From: Pterois miles
Lineage: Eukaryota > Chordata > Actinopteri > Perciformes > Scorpaenidae
Assembly (NCBI GenBank): GCA_947000775.1
Contig: CAMQGK010000334.1
Location: forward strand, 5,528,501-5,592,500
DNA: 64,000 nucleotides
Direction: 5' to 3'
Shown here: in pieces, positions 26,001 through 48,588 of the stretch
Layout of the letters: each line of letters begins with the position of its first letter
Numbering within the stretch: position 1 is the first letter of the stretch
Translations under genes and position numbers: made by a program
Notes under the pieces: model-generated
Seen by the model: the letters and a program-made list of their open reading frames with translations, nothing else
What the model was told of the DNA's origin: nothing
The model's database searches: none

Positions 26001-27688
26001 TCGCTCCTCTCTTTGTTGCCCTCGCGGACCCAGCGGCAGCCCTGATCTGAACCCCGCTCAGTAGATCCTACATTACAAATGGAGTCAAGTCCGCCTCAGA
26101 CACTCTGCCCTCCCCCTGCTGCTTTCACTGCGCTCCCATAGGTCTGCACGGTGCATCGGTATCTGCAGCCCAAATCACGGCTGTGACATTGGCCAATCAC
26201 ACACATACACACAAGCGCAAACGCACGCGCGCACGCGGACATTCACGCACGCGCACACGGTTGAGATTTATTGTCCGAAAGCATTTTTATTTATTTATTT
26301 ATTTACTTATTTATTTATCATTTATACATTATTTATACTGTGAGAATACATCCTGTAAAACCTACTACAGCCCTCTCATTTGATTTTACATCACACACAC
26401 AAAGGTTGGTATTAAATATGCATTAGTTTTGAACAGGGGGTTTTCGTGGCTCCCACACACGAGTGAGTGATTGTCATTGAACATTTCATATTATAGTTAA
26501 TGACTTACAGTGAATGCAAATCCAAGCACCCCTGTTTAGGAAAATCAAGGTCAGTCTCTTAATTCAAATCTATGGTTTAAAAAATAGTAGCTGAGTATAT
26601 CTCTCTTTGACTCCTCTTCTACCTAAAAACTAAACAAAAACAAAACCAGATAATCCATTTAACTGTCTTGATTGATCAGATAAACTTGTTATTGTTGAAG
26701 TCAAAGACAGTGGAAATATTTTACCCCTGCTTGAATTAAACCCTCTGACCACTGATGTGAAATACAAATAATTTTAATAAACGTAACTATGATTAAGATA
26801 AGTGTTATTTTATTTTTTAAATCAATATTTAAGGTCTATCTGTCTGATAGGCCCAACTAATCACGAGGTATAGGGGCCCAGGGTAATAAAATATCTATTA
26901 ATTCACAGAAGTGCCTTATATTGTTGAATAAAATACAACTGCTACATGTTATTTCTTACAACACACCCAAATGTCATGTCATCAAATGTCAATATGTGGT
27001 TTGTGCATTTCCTGAAATTACACAAACCCACAAAGCTAATCTCACAGACACACGCATATCAACTCTTAGATTATAGACACACGAGGCCTAAATCAGCAGC
27101 AGCAACAGAGGGTTGACACGAGCGCGCAACATTTTGATTGGATTACTGTAGATCCTGATATCCGGAGGCATCCAGAGTTGAAAGTTGACGGGGTCACTGC
27201 GAGGTCAACATGCTGGATTTCTCTCTTATGACCCATCTCTACCGATTTATACCACAGTGTCCTCTCGTTCCCCCTCCACTCCACTGCTTATTATTCAGTG
27301 TCTGTGGCAACCATCCTCTGGTTCATTTGTATTTCACTTAGGCTACTAAATGTCTGTGGTGTTGACTTTATCTCTACTATAACGGCATGTGTCGAGATTT
27401 ATGGCAGCTACATGTTCTGAAATAACCTACTGTAGAAAATACTGTAGCCAATCCATACAGGCTACAGTATAGTCTATTGAATCCGAATATATACATATAA
27501 ATATATAAAACGAAATAAAATACATTATATATAAATGAAAATATATGGAAATTAAATACTGTATCGAAATGAAAATTAAATACAAGCCATGGGAAATCCT
27601 GTGCGTAAAACGTGCCGCGTTTTTGCGCATCTGCACGTGCCTATCCTTTGTTTAAAAAAGTATCCGTAACTGCAGCTCTTACCGTGTT

Positions 27689-27813
27689 TAGATATCAAAT
27701 TCCTCGGTAATAGTCCACCGGTTACCGGTACCGGCAGCTCGGTACACAGCTTCTCCTGTGCAAACGGTGCTGCAGTGAGAGCGCGCTGCCACTGGGAGAG
27801 ACTGGATCAGTGC

Positions 27814-27815
<2 letters not shown>
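27689..27815 (-). other. Possible alternative upstream first exon of tbx5
   Basis: A GC-rich block ends on the minus strand in CTAAACACG followed by the donor GTAAGAGC. It is bounded upstream by a long (TG)n tract at 27817-27902. It has no open reading frame worth naming. It could be an alternative leader exon or a CpG-rich regulatory block; I cannot tell which from sequence alone. Confidence 0.2.
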
Positions 27816-27816
<1 letters not shown>

Positions 27817-27900
<84 letters not shown>

Positions 27901-27902
27901 GT
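27817..27902. repeat. (TG)n microsatellite upstream of tbx5
   Basis: About 86 bases of TG bordering the GC-rich block at 27689-27815. Confidence 0.95.
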
Positions 27903-27959
27903 GACCCACTAAGTTTCCGATCTGATACCCTACCAATAATCCGATCCATTTATACACAA

Positions 27960-28931
27960 ACAAGCGCAGACACAAGCAGGGCTGTTTTTAAGATTCTCCA
28001 AATAGCTCACACACCCCCGTCTAAAAGTATGATTAAAAATAGATTAATAATTTAATAACAGTTATTATTATTTTCCTCTGCTGGTTATGAATTTATAGTC
28101 GCCTATACAGAAAAAAATGAGCAACAAATCTTGACTTTGCTGAAACGATTTTCTCATGATTTTTTATCACTTATCTTGAACATAGGCCTATATATTTTTA
28201 GTCATTTATAAAAGTAATTTTAGAGAACATATTGTTGCTAATTTAACAAATGTCGATCAGACATTAGCCTGGACATATTGGTGTTGTTGCTGCCATTTTA
28301 GAAGGGTTGCCCTGAAATATGTTTATCACATTCATTATGTTTACTGGAGCTTTGACTGAGACCTTTTATAACCTACAGGTCAATGATTTGACTTTCCAAC
28401 TATAAAGAGAAATAAACAGACGTAGCAAATCAAAATGCAGACTTCAACATTTTTTGATGAAAGACTAGGACTATATTGAATCTAAATAAAAACTGACATA
28501 AAAAAGTAAAATACAACAGATGCAGGATTAATGACATTGCTCGAAATGAACTTTTACTGACTCTGAAGTTACATCCCGAATACGCTAAAATGTTGACTCA
28601 TAGGCTATTTGTTATTAGCCTGTACATTTTAATTATATTAATTTAATTACAGACATATGTTCACTTAAATGCCATAGGGGAATTATACAATAAAATTTAA
28701 AAAAAATGTTTTCTAAGGATTTGCTATGTAAAAACAAAATGCTGTTGAGGAATAGTGAGTGAAAACAAATCACGACTTTCCAGTCAAAATGAGGGAATTA
28801 GCAAAACTCACTCATTTGTTTATTGAGCCTTCAAGCACAATAGAGTATGAAATATAGGTCGCTGCAATCCGCTCATTTATTTCTAAAAACAAAATTATTT
28901 TTTTCTTCTGAAAGGTCTAGTTTCATCAAAT

Positions 28932-28966
<35 letters not shown>

Positions 28967-31900
28967 AATAGTAATAATAATAATAATAAGAGAAATAAAT
29001 AAGAGACTTCTGTCGTTTAGAAACGCAACCATTTTTTTTAAATTTGGGAATCAAATCAAACTGATTTCTGTGGCTACAAAACTTCAATTTTGTCCAAAAT
29101 CTCGTCTGCTTAATAATAACAAAAGATACTGACAAACTCAGTTATTTAATTTTTAAAAGTTTTAGTTAAAATTCAGATTTAAGCCCCTGGGATGTACTAA
29201 ATAATCAAGCCAGGGTTAATAGGCTTAACTTCAACTGAAGTTAAAATAATTTTCCATAGGCTAAAGCTCCTTTTCTTGTGTATCACAAACCTGATCTTGA
29301 ATGTTTTGTTGCCATTATTCATGATTGCATGGCCTTGAATCATATGAAAATCACCTTTCCAAATGCTGTATTAACTATTTGAATACTCCATATTTTTACA
29401 GTATAGTATACAAACTAATATTGTAGCATCATGATGGCAAAACACTATAAAGGTGAGACTATATACATTGTCACAGTTAATGTTAGTTAGTTAAGGTTAT
29501 TGTTGCATTTATTTTGCACAGTTTTTGTCATTTAAATCTTTAAAAAATGAATGATTGATATAATTATCAAACTGGGTATTGCTTTTTGGACTATAATTCA
29601 TCATATGGTTTTTGGTTAGTCCATGCAGAACAAAAGTGAGAGGTGAAGGTTTCAATAATACCTGAAATGAGGTGGTGGTGGTGGCTGGACAGCTCATTAT
29701 TGTCCCATCCTGACTTCAGCTGACTGGATCCTCTGTTCTCCGTCTGGAGGAAGTGGTGACGGGGTCCCAGACCTCCTGCACTCAGCAGGTCTGTCTCACA
29801 CACCTTCAGCTCGGCCAGAGCGAGTGTGTGCGTGTGTGTGTGGCATTAGAGGGCAAGGTCAACCCATTTCTCTGCAAACAATCACATCACACAGGGCAAA
29901 ATACATTCCAACCCCCCTCAGCCTCCAGTTTGTAAGGTGGTCTGATGTGGGAACAGAGGAGGGTGGGGGTTTGGCTGAGGTCCAGACGGGGCCTCCAAGT
30001 CCAGATGAAGGGAAACCTGTTCCACATTAATATGACTTCATATTACACATGTTAGGGAGACTTTGGCTTTCTGCACAGGCTTAGTTAAATGTTATGCTCT
30101 TCATTAAAGTCGGTGTGTGTAATCTGATTTGTCGTAAATGTGCCTTCAGATCAGATCGCTTAGTGGTTTAGTGGCGAGTTAAGAGGTTTACATGTCAAAC
30201 ATCAGCAGTCAGTGGTGACCTCTGAAAACCCAACATACAAAAAAATAACTAATCAAGTAATCTTAAACGAGCTATTGATAACACTTATAACATTCAACCA
30301 CTAGATGTCACATTCTCCCTCCTCCTTTATGTTGAATTTACTTCACAACAAGTTGTTGCCAGGCACTTACCATCAATCTCAGAGTTCCAGATATACCACA
30401 GGATAACCTTGTTATACCACTGGCTCATAAGTCTTGTTATTCCTGGGAACCAAACAGACATGAAAAAAAAAAACAATTATTGTGGACCTGCAAATTTTTT
30501 TTTTTTAATGATTAATTCATAATACTATTTTTTTTAGGAAAAAAACATACTTTATTTGACGCCTTTCTAAATGCACTGTGGATGCATTATCTTTTTTTTA
30601 AAAAAAAGTAAAAAGTTCATGTAAAAATGTTATTGTAAGGCAGGGTTCTCATTGCCTTAACTATAAACTTGTTACTGAATTAAACCACTATAGGGCTGTG
30701 GATAAAGCAAGAGGTCGGGGACAACATCTTCTGGATAACTTGGTCCACTTTATTTTCTCCTCGAGCTCAAGCTCAGGCCCCTGGGGCACCGCTTCACCAT
30801 CATATCACTCCGCCAATCCCAATCACCTCCCACATCTCAAGCAAGCAAGGGGCGCCACACCATATAGCTACAGATCGAAATCAAGGAGTTGAACACAACA
30901 TGTACCTGTACCACAAACAAAATGCACCTGTACCACTGTATACCATTGCCATTAATTAACTTACATATATTCTAAAGAAAAATATGGTAGTCTACAAAAT
31001 AAATCTTTACAAAAATAAGTCTAATCTTACATTATCAATTTGTGTTGTGACTTAAAATTATGAGCTGTATTTCAGTGATATTCTTCCAAACATAATCATG
31101 GTGCTTTTGTCTGAAGGAAAAAAAGACACTTGAGATGAAAATTAAACTTAAATTCTTTCTCCCATAATATTCACGTCTCACAATTTGCCAGTGTCAAGTG
31201 TCAATAGCATCCATTTGCTGTTATTGTTTTACAGTTGATGTGTAATGATTTTATAACAACTGACACTACGTTTTCTAGACTACTGTGAATAAATAATAAA
31301 GCTGGATATTTCATTCTGAAACTTTTGTCAATACAAATTATTCTTTGTAGCCAACATATATATTTTTGGTTTAATAAAGTCATTTGTTTATTATGGTATA
31401 ACAAAGCATACATGTTTATTTATTCCACACTTCCTTTCTCATTAGGCTCATTAGTATTCTGACCTGAGCCCTCAATATTATCATTATTATTATTCTAATA
31501 TTATTATTGGGACTTTTATTTTGAAGGGGGCACACTAGGAGGCATAATGTCAAGCACAAACGCAGCAAACTGTTGTACTTTGTCATTGTTTAGCAGCTGA
31601 CATGTGATGTCATCCTCGATTCATAGCTATTGTCATGCTTTTATGTTATGATTGATACCAATAGGCATTATTGCCTCTATGAATGTTTTAACTGGGTTTC
31701 AAAGTGAGAGTCTGAAAGCGAGGAAGACTGTTTTGTGAGCTCATGGCATCTTCAGCTGACACACCAGACCAGCCAGTGTGGTGAAGCTAGAGTGGTGTGT
31801 TGCGGCTCCCTCTAGTGGCTTTTTTCTGCAAACAGGGAAAAAACAGTAGAACCGTGGAAAGGAAACAATCAATGCGACTAAAAGAAACAATCAAAACACA

Positions 31901-33100
31901 CCATGTAGTTGTCTTCATCATATACAGTACATGTTGCCTGCCTGAGTTCAAACCATTGAACTAGCAACAAAGCATAACCACCCAGCCACAGCTACAGAAA
32001 CATGACTATATTTAGGAGCAACATCTAAAACCACCAGAGTGTGATGGCATCGAAGAGGGAGAGCAGTCTGGTGCAGAGTCATCCATGTGGTAACATTAAC
32101 ATTTAGGGAAGCAGTCTGCCCCCAGAGCTGCCTGTCACTCACAGGCGTCAAAATAAAGTGCTGCGTGACCTTTACATTATGTTTGTGCAGACACACAAAA
32201 TAATTCAACCTGGAAGGCTTATTGTGTTGCCATTTTTCAGACCGTAATCTCTTTCAATCCGTTTGCATGTAAAGACTGTGAAGCAGCATTTATGGTAAAA
32301 TGAGAAGCTCACCAGAGAAGTTGACTATATTGGTGGGAGGTTTTAGCCCAATGTGTCAAAGAATCTCACAAGTTAGAGGGTTTTAACAGGACCAAAAGCA
32401 CACTAGGTGGAGTCTATTTTACAAAAGTACACAAGCTATTCACTTTTTTTTCTCTCCTTAAACTTTCATCGCTGTCTTCATCACCACCTGTCCTTCCACA
32501 TGTTTCTGCTTGGATTTCTCTCAGTACCTAGAGGAGCTTTGTCTTTAACAGACTGAAAACACATTTCATCACAGCTGACATTTCACAGGCACTCAGGGCC
32601 TTTTCCTTTTTTTTTTTAACCTACGACACAATTTAAACTGTTCAGTGGAGACATTTTACTCTTATCAGTCTTCCAGCCACACAGCTGCACTGGGAGGCAG
32701 AAAGGGAAGTGGACGGAGGTCAGGACTGAGATTTAGGCGTTTTACCTTGTGGACCTTTGCACTGGACGTGTGAAGCACTTCACTTAACACAGCCTCTGGG
32801 CACAAGAGTGGCATGTGTGTCTGCAAAGCATGCATGTGTTTAAGGTGACGGTGTTAAAGGTCAAATATGTCAGCCCTGACCCTCTGCAAGCCTGGCAGTT
32901 GGGACATTTTTGCACTTGGGAGAGAAAACAATGATAAAAGTCTCAATGCCATCACTTCTATCAAAAGCTAATTTAGAAAACTCTTCAGTTAGTTTGTGCA
33001 TCAGCCACTAGATGGCAGAAAGTGAAAGATCAAACTGAAACCCACAATGCACTTTCGAGTAGATCAAAAAATAACCCAAACAAGACTAATAAAAAGCATT
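27960..33100. other. Intergenic, AT-rich, no supported gene
   Basis: The tbx5-plekha2 interval has no frame with family resemblance. Two exon-like segments at 29659-29803 and 30371-30443 are treated as findings. The rest is AT-rich with homopolymers. Confidence 0.5.
28931..28990. repeat. (CAA)n-(TAA)n microsatellite
   Basis: A CAA trinucleotide tract grading into TAA in AT-rich intergenic sequence between tbx5 and plekha2. Confidence 0.9.
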
Positions 33101-34341
33101 GTTTAATGTACAAGAAAGAAAATTAACATTTATACGCAGACAGACAAGTGCACACAGCTTCAGAAACTGGAAACAGGTATGAACATGGTACCAATCAATG
33201 ACGTCTTGAGGTGAATCTGAGGAGGGCTGAGACTACTGGTGTAACAATACTAAGTATCTGAGGAAGCTGCAATATCTGCTGTGAAAGCAAAAAAATAAAA
33301 AAAAAAAAAAAAAAAAAAAAACACAAGTAAAAATGAGAAAAGCAAAGTGCGGAATTACAATTAAATTACCAGAAGTAGTGGCACATCTTCTCCACATAAT
33401 GCTGGAATAAGAAAATCACATTTACAAAGCTGTCAAAAAGCTGATCAGCTGTACTTCGATGCTGGCAGTACATTCTACAACAAGTACCATCTAAAACGTT
33501 GCTGTATTATTACGGTACCCTGTTAAGAGCTAAGAAAGGAGTCACAGTTTACTGACGATTGATCCTTCAGCCACTTACTAAAAGCTCCTTTTTAAAAACA
33601 TAGTGCGAACATATAAAAGCTGCTGCTGACAACAGAAGAGCCCTCGTCAGTTAGCACGTGAATGCATGTACCTTTTCTTTGAGACCTACACTTCTAGTTT
33701 CCCCCCAGACACGTGATTAGATGTTAGTAAACAAATGCTTGTTAATTATTAATGAAGTTAAATTGATGTCACATAATGTGCATCTCAAGAAGAAAGAGGG
33801 AACGAAAAACACTGCTGGACTCCAAAGAAACTAAAAAGACCCAAATTATATTTGTGAATATGCTTGAATATATATAAAAAATATGTATACTAATGTGTTT
33901 AAATGCCTTCAAACACTTCTTGGAGAATACTTCTAGCAGGCAGGGTTGAGAACATGTTCTTGACAGTTATATCTCCGAGGGGAGCCAAGTGCAACAGGTT
34001 GAAAGCATGTGCCATTATTTGTAAGTCTGCAAGAACAATTAACAAAAAGATTATTCAAGTTTTCAGAGGAAGTTGCACAAGGACCACTCCATCGTACTTC
34101 TTCACAGTCCTGTGAACTACAAACACTGCACCTCTTGGTCCCCTTCTAGCTGGGCACATCCTTTGTCTGCAATACAGCTACATGACCAGCAGGAGGCCCC
34201 AATTTCATGGCAAGGCATTGAGGCGGATGGTCACAGTGTCACTTCATTAGCAGGGAATAATATTATTATCAGTCACATTCATTTTAAAAGCAAGTGCCAA
34301 CACTCATGTCCACACAGGAGTCTGGACAGACCTCACTGAAC
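33101..34341 (-). other. 3' UTR of plekha2
   Basis: Downstream of the TAA stop at 34342-34344 the minus strand has no further exon. The first plausible signal at a reasonable distance is ATTAAA (plus-strand TTTAAT near 33102-33107), implying a 3' UTR of about 1.2 kb. A 20-base-plus A-run on the plus strand lies inside it at 33296-33320. The end point is tentative. Confidence 0.3.
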
Positions 34342-43108
<8,767 letters not shown>

Positions 43109-44149
43109 GCTGCTGCTATCACATATCACTGGGACACACAGACGGACAGATACTCAAGTCAGATGGACAATGAGAGGCAAAAATGTAAAGGGAGCAACAG
43201 AAAGAGATGGATTCAGGACGGAAAGGCAGAGACAGGCAGATGTGGAGGATAAATCAACTTTCATTTACTGTTCAAACATACACAAGCACGCACAAACACA
43301 CAGGAAGAAAGAGACCCACTCGCACTCAGCAGTTTTTCATGTGACGTGATTGAGGCTGAGCAACAAACCCTGAAGCCCGAGGCTGAGCTGAGGCCCTCCA
43401 CCACAGCCAAAAATTACAGACTGCACTCAAGATCTGCACACACGCACATTTCCACTGGCCAGAGAAGAGAGAGGAGAGGGAGGGAGGAATGGGGAAAAAG
43501 AGAGCTGGTGGGATGTATTCATTACGATGATGCCATGCATGTGAATCACTAAGCTGCTGACTGATTTGTCAATAAAATCAAGACTCATTCGGTTCTGGTA
43601 TGCTGATGATATTTCAATAAGGTTTGTTTTCCAGGAGAATTTTATCCATGGCCATCTGTGCATGAAGTCAGAAGATTTCTGGCATGGTGAGAGCTCAATT
43701 TTATAATCATGTCCTCCTTAAGTTGCTGAGGGAAGTTTCAGTCCCTCCAATGTTGTTTATTTTGCATCTCTGCAGACAATCACTTGACATACTGTACTAG
43801 TGCTACACAGTACGATGCACCGAATCAAAAGATGCAAAGCAGATTTTCTGCAATTTATTGAAAGGACTTGAATGTAATGTGTCCACAAAGGAAATTATGA
43901 TGGCTGACTAGGCCACATCTGTGACTGATTTTTTTTTTTTATAAGAACAAAAAGTATAACGTAAGTGACAGTCATGTAAAATATATAATCAGAACTGAAT
44001 GGCTTAGCCCTCAGCCAATGCTTTTACGGGACTGTCATGAATTTCCATGAACATTTCCATGAATACATTCATACACATGGTCCAACGAAGCAAACAGAGA
44101 CACTGAGAAATAACAACATAGGCTGCATCTTCACTGCCCAGGTGGAACA

Positions 44150-44195
44150 TAAGATGAACCTTTATTAATCCTCGGAGGGAAATTCGGGGACATCT
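44150..44195 (+). mobile_element. Retroposon 3' tail fragment
   Basis: AACCTTTATTAATCCTCGGA with GGGAAATTCGG matches the tail seen at 7509 and 9256. Only the 3' end is recognisable. Confidence 0.45.
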
Positions 44196-45213
44196 GTTAC
44201 TACACTTAAATTCAGAGTTAGAAAAATGCTTCATTTTGAAACTGCTTTGAAAAATTAGTGGGTTGTGTTTCTGATGCGTCGGTCATGCAACCTTTAATTC
44301 TTTTGCCACTGAAATAGGTCACAGATACAAACCATACACAGGCCTTTTGCAGAAGCTCTGGGCGTAATGGAAAAGAGAAAATGATGCCACAGAGGTCATA
44401 TAGACACCAACGCTGAGACTGACACACACGCACGCACGCACGTATAAACCACTTTTGGTGGAAAACATCTAACAGCATCAAAACTTTATCAATAAATGTG
44501 TCTGAATGACATTTAGCACATTTCTATGATATGATATGGTCATATTGAAAGTACTTCAACTTTGAAATGTAACAGGATGACACATAAATGTGACTGAATG
44601 TAAATACAGTGTGTGTGTACAATATCACACAGTGTACAGGTCACAGCGTCATCGTCTTTTACCACATCCAGGGCAGCGAACTGAAACCCACCTACGTTCA
44701 GTTTACGCATCTGCTTTATTTGTGGACAAGTTCAACGTCTTTTCTGAAACAGAAACTGATTCAAATATACAGTATATGTTAATGTCATACTCTGCCAACT
44801 TTGTTATGTATTTCTATGAAGTTCAAAAGAATGGACAAAAATCGATGAACACCAGGCCAGATTATCTTTACTTTGAGTCGAGCTTAACAAATGCTCAACC
44901 CTACGGTTCCCTGAGTGCAGCTCAGTTGCAGCTAACTGAGCAACTAATCTAACAAGCTAATAACACTGGTTCAAGATGGTCAGCTGTGAGGACTGGCAGA
45001 GTGGTGGCATAGTCTTGACTGATGCATTAACATGTGAGCGTTTCTAGGTGGTTGTGGTAAAGCTAATCTTAACAGTTTCACATATTTCCTATCCACCTTA
45101 TTCCTAGCCCCCATGATGCCTTGCATGAATTATGTTTCTCACTTCCTGCACGTTGTGTCACTGGAACGGGAACCAGCTCCTACAGCGATTGTATGAAAAA
45201 AATATAGTAAAAC

Positions 45214-45462
45214 ATGTATGAACATCAGCTATTCCAGCTCAAACGGGATAATGTGATCATACATCTGCCTTCTACTATGGAGGAATGGGAGGACAACCTG
45301 AAGAGGTGGCCTCAGATAACGTGCACTAGCCTATTTAGCCAATTTATTGACTTTGTTGCTACAGACGGTGAAGCGATGAACAATCTGAAAAGCTCTGAGG
45401 CATATCAGTACTTCCACAGTAATGAGGTTTTTTTTTTTTTCTACAAAGATATCCGTACTTAA
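45214..45462 (+). pseudogene. Transposon-derived frame fragment
   Basis: An 82-codon frame contains STMEEWEDNLKRWPQI and NNLKSSEAYQYFHSNEV. The second motif resembles the segment that precedes YqaJ-type nuclease domains in fish ISL2EU/Kolobok-like transposon proteins. No complete domain remains and the frame ends in a poly-F run from a T homopolymer. The family assignment is tentative. Confidence 0.3.
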
Positions 45463-46812
45463 GCTATTTTCAGTCTAATGCTACCCTAGAAAATAGCAAA
45501 AGTACCTGGCTGTTATTAAACAGACACTACAATGCTGTATCCTCCCTACACACAAAATCATACCTGATATTCTCCTGGCACTGTGGTCAGTCCTTTTAAG
45601 GACCCGAGGCCTCTTCTCCGCTGATCAACTAACGCACATTAACTATAGTCGACATATGCATTCTGTATCCATTAATGATGTTCCATACAGATACTTTCTA
45701 CCGGTTGCTGAACAAATACATGTCATGCATAAAATGTATATATATATCAGTTCCCCCTCTTTCATTCACAACCAAGCCAGAGGCCTCCACTATTTGTTCC
45801 TGTGAGATTTCAGTCAGTTTGCGAGGTGCACCCACAACGCCCGGAGGGGAAGCTCCAGTCCTGACTGCAGCTGGAGAGGGGAGATGACTAGAGCAAGAAA
45901 AATGTACATTTCAACTTAATTTATGCTTCTCACAGAACTGTAGTCTATATGAAATGATTCTGATGCTATCACAAGGTGTTAAATATTATATTAGCCATTG
46001 TTGAATAAATGCTTTGAAATGCGCATCTTTAACATCACTGGTGCACATGACTGCTTGGCACTGCAGCAGCAACTCTGTCAACACAGACGTTGTTTTCATG
46101 TAATTCTGTGCCCAATATTGATGTATAGCAGTGTTATTTAATAAAAGGTCAATAAAGTTAACGTTTACGAAATCAGTTGAATATTTTGACATTTAAAATT
46201 TTCATTAATCACCACTGAAATCATGTTATTATAAAACACTGTTGGTCTACACTGCTGGTCACTGATTAATGATCGTCTGTACACAGGTGGAGGCGTTACT
46301 TTTCCCCACTTTTCTCAAAAACTCTGGGTCCGAAAGACACCAGTCAAAGTGTAGACTGTCCAATGGATAGTCCCTCAAAGAATGAGCACACAAACATGCT
46401 TGTCTGGCTCTTAACAACAGAGGAGTGCTCCCTGGCATGGCACTGAAGGGCGAAAAGTGTACCGAACATCGTACCACAGCTCCGCAATGACATTTTAGAA
46501 AATGCTAATTTAATGTTCGTTAAATATCTGTGAAAAATAAAGCAGGATTTTGTAAATTGAAGGTAAATTCCTTCAAAAGAAGCGCCGTTTGTGGTGGGCC
46601 ACTATGGTTAACCTATGGGACTAACTCGACTATTGCTACTTCCACTACCTCACCGGACGTTACTAACATTATGATTTCTACAGTGACACACCAAGAAAAA
46701 GGGGTCTAACGAGGCCTCCTATTTTTAGGGACTGTACAAAATTATTGTTTACTTTGAGGGGAGGATATTGTAGTTTTTTCTAAATCACAAGGAGGGTCTG
46801 TTAAAAATTTTA

Positions 46813-47890
46813 AGAAAGCTGCAGTTGGTAACTTTGAGCAAATATGCTAGATATTCACTATACCCTGGCAGTCGTACATGAGACAGATACTCTGTTCCTC
46901 TGCCTTCCCCTCATGATCCTAAAGGCACTGGAAAGATTTAACAGCACCGACCCAAACCAAGTACTCAGAGCCGAGCTGTCTCTACAAGCTGTCAATCACT
47001 GCTCATGAAACTCATGACCTCGGGAGACTGCCGGGCTGTGAAGCAAATTTTTGTAGGGACCAAACAGTGGTACTACAACATTTTTTTGAGGTGACAACTT
47101 CCCAGTATGAACACTTGAACAGCCCTTATTTAAATCATTAGCTCCTAAAAGTTGTAAAATGCACTAATATCTGAATCCTGAGTTATCACCCTTCCTCCGT
47201 TCATGTGAATGATCCCCAGACTGAGGGCTGGGAGACAGAGTTAAAGGAAACGCTACGGCACCTGCTCTATGGCTCAATGGATGCGGAAAATTGCCGGGTG
47301 ATCCAGGTAATTTATCACTCGGCAGTCAAGCCATTTTGACTTCATGCACCACTGAGCAACTCTCATAGGAATGACCAGGAGCCCATGCTGTATCCAGTTC
47401 TCTTTACATCCTTGAATCAAATGGTCAAACTAGGCAGCGCTGATCAAATATGAATCAAGATTCTGTTAATGTAATGCCTATTTCCTGCATTTAACGTTCT
47501 CAGAAACACATTTTGGTGTCAGCTGTTTAGCTGTAAAATGAGAAAGTCTGTGACCCTGCTGCGTTGAAAACCGTCGAGCCAAAACCGAGCACCACCCACC
47601 AGCCAAAGCAAACCCTACTTTCTACAGCTAAACCGTACACTACAAGATGTTTATGAAGACATTTGAGGTGAAACAGGCATTACAATAACAGAATATTGAT
47701 TCGTATTTGATCAGTGCTGCCTAGTTTGACCAACTGATCGGAGTCCACAAGTTTCACAAGCAGTGTCTGACAGCTGCTGTAGAGACTGCTCGATTGTCAT
47801 TGGTTGTTTTCCTTCGGTGCTGCAAAATCTTGCAAATGCCGTTAGGAGCAAATCATATTTGCTCAAAGTTACAAACTTCAGCTTAAAGTG
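46813..47890. mobile_element. Inverted-repeat element of about 1.07 kb
   Basis: GCTGCAGTTGGTAACTTTGA with GCAAATATG (46819-46847) is mirrored by CATATTTGCTCAAAGTTACA with AACTTCAGC (47852-47881). A second, better preserved inverted pair of about 55 bases sits inside at 47430-47485 and 47678-47735. No transposase is encoded, so it is a non-autonomous foldback-type element. Confidence 0.6.
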
Positions 47891-48536
47891 GTGTAGGTGG
47901 TTGAGGTAAAGCTACTTTTAACAGCTTTCTATAACAAGGCCTCATATTATTAGGAACTGAAGAAATCAATCTGTTGGAGATCTTAATAAAGCTGTAGAGG
48001 GCCTCAGCTTTGTTAAAAAGTGGACCACAAGGTTCAGCCTCCCACCCCACCGCAATGATAACTATAGCTGTATAGTTAAATAGATCCCTCCAAAATGAGA
48101 TGGAGTACAAATATACAGCATAAAATAGAAATAAAATACCCCAGAACTGAACATAAAACTAAATATTTTGGGGGTTTTGACTGCTGGTTGAACGTAACAA
48201 GTTATAAGGGAAGTTGTGACAAGCATGTTCTTATAGTGTGACATTTTATGGACCAAAAGATGAATCACTTTCTGTCTTCACTAGCGACAGCTGCATATTA
48301 ACATGATATTGACCACAGTGGTGGCACGCGCCTCACGCCCCTGAATGATCAGCTCATGAGCGTGCACGCAGGCTATAACGTGTTTATGAACATTCAATAG
48401 AAAAGAGTTACTCAGCGACACCTGACAGACGTTACATTAGTTCAGCTCAGATGACCTGCACTGACTCACCAGATCCACCGACTTAACGGCCTCCTGCCAC
48501 ACCTACAGTAGAAGACGGTACCCTCCGCACGCATCT

Positions 48537-48537
<1 letters not shown>

Positions 48538-48586
<49 letters not shown>
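48538..48586. repeat. (CA)n microsatellite beside the plekha2 first exon
   Basis: About 48 bases of CA roughly 20 bases on the intron side of the leader-exon donor at 48604. Confidence 0.9.

Positions 48587-48588
<2 letters not shown>

Noticed and set aside
44590..44952. 120-codon plus-strand frame in the plekha2 first intron
   Set aside because: No similarity recognised and no splice context; probably chance in repeat-derived sequence.
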